64,000 nt of DNA, from the NCBI GenBank assembly GCA_002633025.1, contig NMRB01000252.1, positions 348,275 to 412,274 of the forward strand, in the 5' to 3' direction. The position numbers and the translations under genes are program-made. The notes beneath the pieces are model-generated. The model searched no databases. It saw only the letters and a list, made by a program, of their open reading frames with translations, and had not been told where the DNA came from. Every line of letters begins with the position of its first letter. Within the stretch, counting starts at the first letter, position 1. Shown piece after piece: positions 1-11,300 of this stretch. The stretch comes from Notospermus geniculatus (Eukaryota; Nemertea; Pilidiophora; Heteronemertea; Lineidae).

Positions 1-447
1 GTTCATCATAAAGGACCCTGGTAAAGTTATGGCACCAGGCTACAATTCAATGTAAATATTCTTTGATAAATAAAAAGTTTTGTTGGCTTATGTACTCAGC
101 CTTTACTTGAATGAAATCGCATATAAAATAGGCCTGTGAAGGATATATCTCAATGAAAGGTTTAACACAAAAAAAGGTGCAGGAGAAACCACCGATTTCT
201 GTGTGGACAGTTCTTTGAAATAGTGTTGAATTGAAGCAGTTGGCTTGAGGGCATTGCGCTGCAAACACAATGGGAATCTGGTTTTGGTGTGTGGTCACCT
301 CAGCTGTGTCCTCAAATTGATACAGCACAGGAGCTAATCTAAATCCATGTAAATTTGCAAGTGTAATACTTGTGTCAAACTGAAGAGGTGAATCACAACC
401 TTTTTGTGGACACTTCCCACCCAGTCACATCGCTTGTTGTTATGTTG

Positions 448-982
448 CAGTGTTTTCCCTGATTAAAAAACACGTGACGGCCCGTCACGTTTAGAATGCA
501 AACGTCTGTGCCTGCGCCACGTTAAAAAATCTACGTAGTGGAACCGCCACGCTTAAAATATCCACCGTCACGCAAAAAAAATCGGCCGACACGCATTCTG
601 AGCACTCCCAACGCTTGTTTTCATACGGACGCAACAGAGGAAGATGGTTGTTACACACCCCTTTCAACAACGATAATGGATCGGTCCAATTATACTACCT
701 TCACCACCCGTCTAGCATTATCTAGTTCATAAACTTGCCAACGAGATTTCATAGATGGCGCTCGGCTCATTGCGCGCGCTTCGGTCCGTCAAGAAAGTTA
801 GTACTGCGTTGCGTTTTCGGGCACGGAAATGGCGTCTTGCAGTGTTCTAGAATCAAAAATTTTCTACGCGAGGGGGGCCACCCCCCTCGCACACCCCCCC
901 GCTCGGCGCTACGCGCCTCGGCTGTCGCGCTTCGCGCGTCAGGCGACCGTCACGTTTCAACTAAATCCCAGGGAAAACACTG
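448..982. mobile_element. Non-autonomous hAT-like element
   Basis: Terminal inverted repeats CAGTGTTTTCCCTG and CAGGGAAAACACTG bound 535 bp. The interior carries GC-rich CGTCACG motifs and a run of short hairpins. No transposase. The flanking 8-mers do not match, so the target duplication is decayed. Confidence 0.7.
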
Positions 983-1214
983 TCAGTTGTGCATCACACC
1001 TCTTTCTGGGCATGAACAACTCTTGAATTATTGATGTGATTTACTCTCCTGAGCGCTACTAAACGTGGCAACAGTCAATTATTTTGTTTCCCATTATTTT
1101 GCAAGCTTTTGCTAATGAAACAGCATTGGTCGTTCTATTGGAAAGCTTTGCTGAGCTAATTCAGGTGGAGCTGAATCTGAGTCAATCCATCTGTTGATTG
1201 GAAATAAAAACTTA

Positions 1215-1602
1215 GGCCATTCGTTTTTTATTACTTGTTTGGCGGATCCGCCGATGTTAGTTTTGGGCTTTTTTGAAAAAAAATAAAATTGGAAAAATTG
1301 TCATTTTTTATTGCCCCCGATCTTAAAAACCCAGATATCCGAAATAAAAGTGACACCTTTTGACTTTGCACATGTGCAGATCACACAATTGGATTCGAAA
1401 GCATGATCTATCTGTTCCCTCTGTCATGTCTGTGATGTGTCCAGCCTTGTAACTTAAGTTTTGCATTCATTCATCCTGATCCTGCTGTGGTTGAGTTATT
1501 TTATTTTTATTTTTTGGATTTTATTTTTATTTTTATTCCGATCTCCTATGTTAGGTTTACAGCAAAGAAATCCGCCAAACAAGTAATATAAAAAGAATGG
1601 CC
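1215..1602. mobile_element. PIF/Harbinger-like MITE with TTA target duplication
   Basis: Inverted ends of about 30 bp (GGCCATTCGTTTTTTATTAC and its near complement) are flanked on both sides by TTA (1212-1214 and 1603-1605), the target preference of PIF/Harbinger. Interior is AT-rich and non-coding. Confidence 0.75.
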
Positions 1603-2126
1603 TTACATAAAACTTTCTGGGGCTGAAATGGAATACATGTAAGTTTGGCTCAGCCGATACATTCAGGACTTGTTTCAGCTTGTGCTAGGGGCAGGTGAAT
1701 TTCCTCTATTCTGTTCGGGATTGGAAAGGGCTGCTTCTAAATCTAATCCATCTTTCACTTTCGCAATTCACACTCTTGGATTATTTATTCCAGGCTATAC
1801 CCTAGTAGTTGTCAATTACAATGTCAACTAATCAGTTTTTCCATACACAAGGCACTGAAGGCAAAAACACAGTTTTGCCCGGAAAACTGGGATTATAACA
1901 ACATTATGCAAGGATAATGCAAAATGCATTTGAATGCCATGGTACCTTGCATGCCTTGTACATTTCCTTTCCATCTTATCTATTGGAATTTGGACACCTC
2001 TTTGCAGCTGCCGTTGACCTGAATTGGCATTTGAAAGATTGATTCCTGTGAACAAACCATTTGCACCATTGTATTGGTTTAATGGCATTCCAATGTCTGT
2101 GTTCAAATTTGAATCTGCGTGTCAAC

Positions 2127-2299
2127 CAGGGGCGGATCCAGAATCACGGGAAAGAGGGGGCACAGCCGGCGCACATCATGGAAAACCTCGGTCAAAAAAC
2201 ACCTTTTCAAAATTCCGAAATTTCCCGGTCAATTTTAAAGATTTTCCACAAAATAGAGGGGGCACGGGCCGGGTTTGCCCCCCCTTGGATCCGCGCCTG
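2127..2299. mobile_element. Short MITE with CAGG...CCTG ends
   Basis: 173 bp bounded by CAGGGGCGGATCCAG and TTGGATCCGCGCCTG, with TCAAC on both sides. G/C-rich centre, no coding. It sits only about 60 bp before the first ARHGEF33 coding exon, so it lies at or near the 5' UTR. Confidence 0.7.
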
Positions 2300-2361
2300 T
2301 CAACTGTTTCCTAATGTCATTATGATCTCATTTCAGTGAGAGTTGATGGTGAGGATGCAGA

Positions 2362-5300
2362 ATGAGTGACGAAGAAGAGGTCGAGGGATCCATCTTTGAT
2401 GCAACAGTGACAGGTAAGATAAAGAACCCTCAGAAAATGCCAGAGGTACTGAGGGTAAAAATGTACCTAACAGTAACACCAGAACAAGGATGGAGACCGC
2501 CTTTCTCAACCGTTTTAGCCAGAACATCAGCCAAACGACATTGTGTTGGCCAAATTACAGTCCTTCATTAGTGCATTTCTATTGATATAATTTTGCCAAG
2601 TTGAAGGTTCCCAATGTTTAGGAGGAGGAAGAGCCGGTGATGATTTGGCGAGTGGATAGTGCCATCCCGGCCAGATGTTGAAGTCCCAAAAGACAAGCGA
2701 AAAGAAAAATCCTTTGTAGCCATCTTTCACTCTTTTTCTTGTTCTGTAATCTGTTTTGTGTCACTGTGTGGTAGGAAGCAAAGCCCTTTGTCAAACTGCA
2801 CGTTTTGTCTCTTACTCGTTATCAGGTCTCCACAATTGGTTGCCAGAACCCAATCAACCAGTTGATCAGCTTTGACTTTGTGTTGTTACTGTAAATCTCA
2901 TGAAGGTGCCTCCACTTTATCATCATCAATTACTTGCCAATGAATAGAACTCTTGTGTCTTTTCAGATGGTCATCCCAGTTTAGAAGGTACCACAAAGGA
3001 GGATGTAGCAGCACAATTGTCCCAGGTAATATTGCATGACTCACTAGTTATTACAATAGGCTGTCTGGTAGGTGGTGCTTGATAGGAACTGGAATTTGTG
3101 GTATGTCTCCCCATGTGGATGAGAGGGATATCTCTCCAAAATGCCGACAGCATTCTGGGATTGTTACATCGAAATCAGGCCATCACCACTGTGGTTCCAC
3201 CTGTGTGTATGTACTTTGTGGACTAAAGCGGGCTTTTTGAGACACTGGCAGGACCGGGAGACGAGTGGGAAACATAGAACGAACACAAATTGCTTTCTTT
3301 ATGTGACCCACTCCAGAAAAAGTAGGCGCACGTTGCAATTGAGGAAAGGATTAACGGCCTAACAACACAATAGCTGAAATGTACGTCTCTGCAGGTTGAC
3401 AATTAGTGGACAGTACCCCCCCCCCCCCCCCNNNNNNNNNNNNNNNNNNNNNNNNNNGTTGAGTAAACTGATGACCACTGATGATCACCTGCGACATGCA
3501 CTGACTTCTGCCGGATCGGGTCACATATCATAAGCAGCTGAGTAGTAACTGGCTGTCTATCCCCCTTCGGAGCAGGGGATTCATTGGGTGTTACATGGTT
3601 TCTGTCCCCTCTGAAGCGAGGAGGAGTTATCCTTCGGATTTTGGAAGCAGGCTTATTTATTGAGTTGAATGGCACACAAGCGGGACCCCAGTTCAGCAGA
3701 AATGCTTTGCACCAAACAGAATAGTCATATCATTCATGAGCTTTTTCGCTATAGAAGATGACTTTTTTTGGTGCACTTTACAGGCACATTTGAAAATATA
3801 TTGAACTTCAGCACCTCACACTTGTGCCAGGTAAGTATCTTGACCTGTATAGTATAGAATTTTCATGCCATACCTGTCTGCGCCACTGTACTGTACTGGC
3901 ATTGACTGGCACAGTTTTGAAAAATGAAAGTGTTTACATTACAAAACCGTCAAATCCTGCAATTTAGAAGAATGAACGTTTTGTTCAGTTCAAATTGGTT
4001 GATCAAGGAAGCATGCCAAACAAAAAGAAAAAATGTGGTATTGTAAAATACACAATGTAAATGAAAGTATCGGAAATGCTTGCAAATACGTGCCTGACTT
4101 TACGTGGGTCAGACGGGCTGTAGGCCCTATTATAAAGATTTATAGACTTGAAATTAATAGATATCAGTGTTTTGATCTGATTCTTGGCCTGAGTGAGGAT
4201 ATCATATTGTCCAGTCCTGCATGGAGAAGAGCATCGGCTGTCTGGTGAATGACATATTGATTTCATTATTGATCAGTCACACGTCAATGGAAATCATAAT
4301 TCTCTCTCATAATCTCATCTTTAAATTGTTGGTCACAGATTTCAGTTGGTTTACTAGTAGGTCACTGACTGACAATGAAATTTGATTGATTTGTGCTGTC
4401 TGTAATATTTACTTGGTAATTGACGTCAGTTCCAGTTATCTCATTGGAACCAGGGATCAAACCGCAGTTAGTCTGTATGACTTTCATGCACTTGTAAGTT
4501 GTAGTAAAGTTGGCATTGGCCCACAAGGTTGACGTCACTGCCCCGCAGTTTGCTGGAGATGATGTCAGTATAGCCTCAGATAGAATTCTGGCATGCCTGC
4601 ATGGTGTCGTGGGGGATGATTTGTCAATGAGGACGAATTCTGGGGACGAACTGTCCATGGGGACGAGTTGTCCATGAGGATGAATTGTCCATGAGGACAA
4701 ATATTGTCCTATGGGACGAATTGTCCATGGGATGAATTGTCCTACAAATTCGGTCCAACTGGTGATGGAACCCAGAACCTCTGCGACGACTTCAACAGCT
4801 GTCTGTTTGAATGCTCTGGTGTGCTGCAATATGAATACCATTTCTATGCCTACCTACCGGCGGGTATAAAAAAGCCTATCGAAGTGTGAGGTTATCTATG
4901 GGAATTTGTCAAGCATTGAAAGAGTTTGTGAACCAATTTTCAGATTGATTAACTTCCGTACACACCGGCGATTATGAAGTGAGACAGAATGTTTGAAAAT
5001 GAAATGAGCTGTGCCCTTTCTGCACATAAATCTTGCTTAGAAATAGGGTACGATTTATGAATACCGGTACCGGATGAAAAATGACATGTGTATAATTTAT
5101 GTGATATTTTTCAAATCCGCTTGTCATGCGTGATGTTTGAATTTCAAATCGAGATATGTGTATACATATGTCGTTGTCTGATCAGACATTGAACCTCTGT
5201 CAATCCAGTTTTCCCACAGCTTGATATCAAACTGAAAATTCAATGTTGTAGAAGGGACGAGTCTGATGTAATGCCATTCGGGTTTTCATCAGAAAAACGA

Positions 5301-8300
5301 ACATGCCCAAGAAACCCAATCAGATCTGACGAAAGAGGACAAATCGTCCCGGATAATTCATCCCCAGGCAATTTGCCTCAGACAGTTCATGCCACAGGCC
5401 ACTTCGTCCACAGACAATTCGTCCCCTAGGGCAATTTGTCGCAAGACATTTCGTCCCTATGCAATTTGTCTTAGGACAATTCGTCCCTGGTCAATTTGTC
5501 CGTGGATTAATTGTCATAAAATGGCTCTGTCTTATGCTAGATTTGGTAGATTGCCCTCCAAGGAAAATATTTCCGACTGGCAGATTTGTATTGTCTCTTG
5601 GCCAACTATCACTTTCATCAGCAATATTTCTTTTGCAATTTAAGGCACTTTTGTGGTGAGAATTCCCAGAAAAGATGGGTATATCTGTCTACATAACATC
5701 ACTCCGCCCATGTTGAGCGAGAGTAGGAGTGATAGAAATGCTTGTCAGGGCAAGATGGCTTCTTACATACATTTGCAACTTCAACTCTGAGTCCACACAG
5801 GAAATTTCCAATGAGACAATGTTCCTGTACCAGCTTGATCTCATTCTTTCTGATTCGTGCCAGTAATAATCAAGGAAGGAGAAATAGTTCCCTGTGATGA
5901 AAGAAATCAATAACTCATTCAGACATTTACATTACCTCTTGGTTTATTGGCTGTGATTTATTGATAATTTAGGAAGTATTCAATATCATTCACCTACCAG
6001 ATTTGTTTAGTTTTCTAAATTGTTTGAAGGATTTGAATGGAAGGTGCTGAATGCTAGCTTTCTCCTGCGCTGCAAGTCTGAGGTGCCTAAAAAGTCCAGG
6101 TATGGCTTGGTCGGTGACTCACTGTATACTGTATAACAGAGTCATTCGTTGTCCCCGTACCTGCCGCTACACCACATTCTTGAAGTCAGACTTGCACATC
6201 ATAGACTGCTGCTGCTCCCAAGCTAGAGATATGTGGCNAAGAACATCCGTTGCCAACGGGCCAAAGAGTTCTGAAAGCAGCGTGCTGATAGGCTGTAAAA
6301 TTCGCGCCATGCCCTGACGCCATCTGTTGACCAACCGCGGCGAACACATCCAAGTTAAGCAGTTGTGGAGAGCGGTAAACCGAAGGGGGCGCGATACACA
6401 ACTGCGTAGGGAGTTTAGTTGTTGCATCGAAAGCTGGAACACAGACTCATGTCTTTGATCTCACGGAAGTGCTCTCCTAAAGTGGTAGCACTCATAGAAG
6501 TTCATGATTGGAAATTGTCTCTGTGAACCATGTCCAGAAAGAAAAATTGACATGAGGTTGGATCACAAATTTATCCCGCTGAGATAATTCCACATGCGTG
6601 CTACCAGTGCTACCAGCTTTACTTGCATTGATGATTTCAGTCCCTCGTGACCACACATCAATCACTGGACGTTCCAGTCTTTAATTTCCCTTCAAGCCTC
6701 CTAATCCTCTCAGCAACATTTTGAGAAAAATTGCCGCAAGTGTTGGTTGGATTGGCTCCAAGTTCCACGTGGCCGCATCAGTCGAGTTTTTCTAGAAATT
6801 AGGTGCGTTAGCATGTTCAGTCATACAATTGGCTGTATCATTAGCAGATACCTGTTCAGTGGGTGTGAACTAGCTGAAACATTTTCTTGTCTTCTGATAA
6901 CAGGATTTCCTCGTCTGTGGATGTGAAAAAAAGGATTCTGGGAATGAAATACTTTGGATACTTTTGATGTGACAAACTTTTGTCATTCTTTATGTTTACC
7001 AGTGTATGAATAGCGAATTCGATTCCTTGGGCTTTGCTCCAAATTGGTGGATGTTGTTGGTGATGCCCTGTGCCCCCTCCCCTCCCCCCACCGAAAATGC
7101 CTTTCAAATTCAGTGTCTACTATGCTAAATTTTGGAACTAAACATTGTCCAGGTTTGTTTAAAATTTGTTCTTGAAATTGACTGAATTGAGGGTAGGATT
7201 CCCTCTGACAGCAGGAATAATCTCACTTCACAAACTTGAAAATGTGTGGAGAAAGTTGTTGCCTTGCTGAATGGGACTTGGTGTCCGATTTGGCGGACTT
7301 AGTCCGTGTGTCAACCAGGACTGCTTGGGAGCTGTGCCAGATCTTTATCCTATTCATTGGCTTGGATTCAGTTTTTGCAGGTGAAAATCTAAAAGCTGAT
7401 AAGCTTTTAAAACAAGTAAGTACTCTGAACGGATTCTTGAGTCATGGTATGGCATGCTTTGGCTTGGGGTCAGAAAATAACTTGGACGCCTTCATGGATC
7501 ACACAGTAGCTTTCTAAAGACACTGTTCATTCCTTCTGAAAGATCTTTCAATTGACTTTGTTGACCTCTTCATGGATGGTCTGTCAGATATGTTTTCTCA
7601 GGTAACGTAGAATAGCACTTGATGTTTTTCTTCATTAAGGTACCATGTAGCTGCTTAGGCTACTGGGAATGAGAATACAGACTTTGTTTTCTCATGAATT
7701 TCCCTGCCAATCATCGCCGTTTGTGTATTTTTCTGTTTCTTCGGAGTTCTTCCATCACGGGATCAATCATGGACAGGATTATTGGGTTCCTTGACTTCTG
7801 AAATGATTTGGCGTGTGCAGTACAATGTACAGTAGAACCTCACCTAACGGACATCTCAATACAGTGGACACCTCAATATTACGGACGGATTTGTCCCGAA
7901 TTTTCCAAAGACTGGTGTCCGTTATTGATGGAGTTTCAATATTGCGGACACCTCTCTATTACGGACATCAGAGCTCAGTGCCAAGGGTGTCCGCAATAGT
8001 GAGGTTCTACTGTATTTGGATTGAAATCAATTGTCGTGAATTCCCTCTTATTGATCTGAGATGGTACATGTACAAAAATCTAACAACCATTTCCTAAAGG
8101 CGCTGCCCCACAGAGTTTCCTTTGTGCGAGTTGGCTCTCAATGGTCAATATGGTAGAGGTGTCATCCGACTTTAACCTGATCTATCCTGAAACCTTTCAG
8201 CAGAAATCAGATGAGCTGCCCATTCAGCACTACAATTTGAGCATTTCCAACCGGTAGTCCTGTACCCATTTATACACCTGGGTGAGAGAGGTCAGTAAGG

Positions 8301-11300
8301 CAAAAGAAAGACTTGCCCAAAATCTCATGCTACAGTGGGATTCGAACCCGGGACCCTCTGACCACTAGTGTAGACCCAAACCGCTACACCCCTGAGGCTT
8401 CATGTCAAATTTGGTGAAAAGGCATTGGAATGACTCAACTTACCATGTTTTTCCCCAGAATTACCTCAGTTGAAAAAATGAGCCAAAACATGTTGAAATT
8501 AACTCCGTACTTTTGGTGAAAAAAAAGGAACTATTTTCAGCCCAGTGTCCCATGGGCAAATACTCGAGTGAAAGGTACCCAACTAATGGCAAGCAGGGGG
8601 TCACGTTTGCCTAATTTTTGGCATTCTTTCTCATTACAGCTCCAGGAGCTGGTGGTGGAGATGAAGGATGCGTTCACCTTGGCGATGACCGAACTCTCCA
8701 GGATCCAGTACAGCGATAAGTTACTGGAAGAAAAGGTGGAAGCCAGCAGTGTGGAGAACAAGAAACAGGTGGCTGAAGTCACTCAGATGGTTCTTTCTTT
8801 GAAGGTAATTGTGATGGTAGGATGAACTTTACCTTTAATAAAAGAGATGCCAGGAGCTCAACGATGCTTTCATCACGTGGTTCTCATTGTAAGAGAGCAC
8901 CATGCAGCCTGCATCACTGTTGTTTGATGTTATTCAACAGGTTGCGATTGGCATGATTGGTGTTTATGGTGAGAAAAACTTGCATCACTAAAATTAGAGA
9001 TGCTGCAAGACTAAAGGCCCGTTTCCACTACAGCGGATTCCGCCGCAGGTTGTGGCGAGCGGAGCAGTTTTTACAGGGATTGGGATAATCAACCAGCCAT
9101 GTGTTGTTTACCATCGAAGGATAATCCAAAACCCTGCGAAAACGACGGCACCGCTCGCTGCAGATTTGTAAAAATGTCCCTTCTCGATCTGCTTTCAGAC
9201 TGGACTTGGTGAAATCACCAGCCAAATACAAGCCGTGAATGAGACTCAACAGAACCTGCAACAACAGGTGGACACGTTACAAACTGAGAGAGAAATACTG
9301 CTGGAAGAACTCGCCAAGGTTGGATCAGTCCCTGACACTTTGAGGTACGTACTTAATATTTAGGAGAGCCATCGGACAGTCTGTACTAGTTGATGGTGGT
9401 ACTCTGGAGAATTTTGGCTCTCCCCTGCAGATGATGTAAATTTGAAACCTCTATTAGGACACTTTTGGACATGCTGTTCTTAGTAGAGAGGTGTCCATTT
9501 CACAGGGTTGTCTGGTTGGGGAGGTTTTACTGTAGTGTAGTGTTAGTTGCCATCTTTTGTTGCAGAATGTTAATATGGATGAGAATTTCTGAAAATAAAC
9601 AAGTTATGGGGCTACACTCATAGTAGTACAGGTGTTTGCTAAAGGCTATAGCAATGCCCAAACTATAGCCCTTTTTACAGGGAGTCGATTGAATCCATTT
9701 CAAGGCCAGTTCACTTGCTTTTTTGTACCGTGAAAAAGCCATGCGAATGTCCTTCCCTTTTCATGGTACAAAATGTAAGTAAACTAGCCTTGAACCATTT
9801 CCGTGTAAAAAGAGCTTATAGTCATTTAAATCTACTGGAAGACATGCATTTATGACATTTAGCACACCTATATGACCACTAAATGCCCCATTCAGGTCAA
9901 GCGTATTCAAAAGCCTTAGGATTTTTCTCTTGGTTGAGTGTTGTTATTGGGCTCACAAACAGTTTTGGTTGATCTTTTTAAATGTTCACCGAACAAGCAC
10001 AATATGGGATTAGCAAAATATACTATGGAAGTAGTGAAATCTAGCCTACTCGCTGTAGTGTATGATATGTTTTCATCAAGTCACCAATATCAACTTTACA
10101 GAACAAAGATACAGATTTGAATGTAAATGTCATCCACTAAATGCATCCTACCACAGCAGGGGTTTTACCTCACTCCTCTTCATCCACTCGCGCAACCTCT
10201 GTGTGCAAGTGTATGAAGAGGAGTGGGACCAAAGCCCTGCTATGGGAGGATGATTAAATCAGAAAATTTAATTATTTTGAACAACAAGATATTTCATTTT
10301 ATTTGCAAACTTCTGACTAATTCAGTTTAATTGTTCTTAACACTTTGAACAAATGAAAAAAATGTACGCAGACCTAAATCATTTGCAGTGTTCTATGGGT
10401 GCTCAGCTCAGAAGTAATTCATATTGTTTTCCCATTACCCGTGCATGTGTACAGGCCTTGGCGTCTCTCAATGGACTGGGACATACCATTGAATATGCCT
10501 GGCGGATTTATTTTGGTAGTAATATCAATAGAAGAATCAATATTGGATTTGTAATGCCTCTTATGATTGCCCCATAGTGAGTTATAGACCTCTTACTTGA
10601 AGTAAATGTATGCACCCCTCTGGTTTTGAGCTGGTGTCAAGGTTCTACCCTGGTATTGGAAGGGGAAGCCCCCTGGTGGGTCATTTTGACTGAGATCAGG
10701 GGCCGTATGCATAAAACATCTTTAGTGTAAAATTTCCCTTAAAGTATTGTTCCAAACAAAAGATAAGGCAAAATTTACATTTGAGATGTTTTATGTGGCC
10801 CCTGGGACTGAAATATTGGTCCAAGGTCTTGGCATTCTCTCCTTGCCCAACTCTCATACCCCTTGGCATTGATGATGTAGCCTGACCTGACTTGATGGTG
10901 GATTGGTTTGGACCTCGGACTAGTGGTCAGAGGGTCCCGGTTCAATATCCCACTGTGGCGTGAGACTTTGGGCTTGTCTCTTGCCTTACTGGCCTCTCTC
11001 CACCCAGGTGTAAGTGGGTACTGGTCGGAAATGCTAAGATTGTAGCGCTGAATGAGCAGCTCATCAGAGGTCCCCTGAAAGGTTTCAGGATAGACTGTTG
11101 TTGATATCAGACTGATGCAGAAAAACTTGAAGTGGAAAGTTATCCCAGCTGTGTTTGTAATAGATTTGACAATCACGTCATATATTGACTTGAAAACGTG
11201 CCATGAATCTCACTTTTTTCTCACCCGCATTACATGCGCATCAACAACCTCACAAGTACACACATTTGTAACTTTTTCTTTTCAAATGAAGCATGTGTTT

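Larger units (their letters stand above)
1..2336. other. Gene-free left flank with three inverted-repeat elements
   Basis: No exon with homology or convincing splice-bounded coding was found. The stretch holds a hAT-type element (448-982), a Harbinger-type element (1215-1602) and a short MITE (2127-2299), described separately. The rest looks like ordinary intergenic DNA or 5' UTR intron of ARHGEF33. Confidence 0.6.

Noticed and set aside
735-1034. 99-codon frame with Arg/Ala-rich peptide
   Set aside because: It lies inside the GC-rich hAT-like element and has no protein-like pattern.
4362-4841. 159-codon minus-strand frame
   Set aside because: It runs through the minisatellite, giving a repeated WTI/GQF peptide; no homology and no splice support.
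8330-8360. tRNA gene suggested by GGGTTCGAATCCC on the minus strand
   Set aside because: No cloverleaf with a matching acceptor stem; the motif belongs to a SINE present in several copies. The same applies to 11.7, 47.1 and 52.8 kb.
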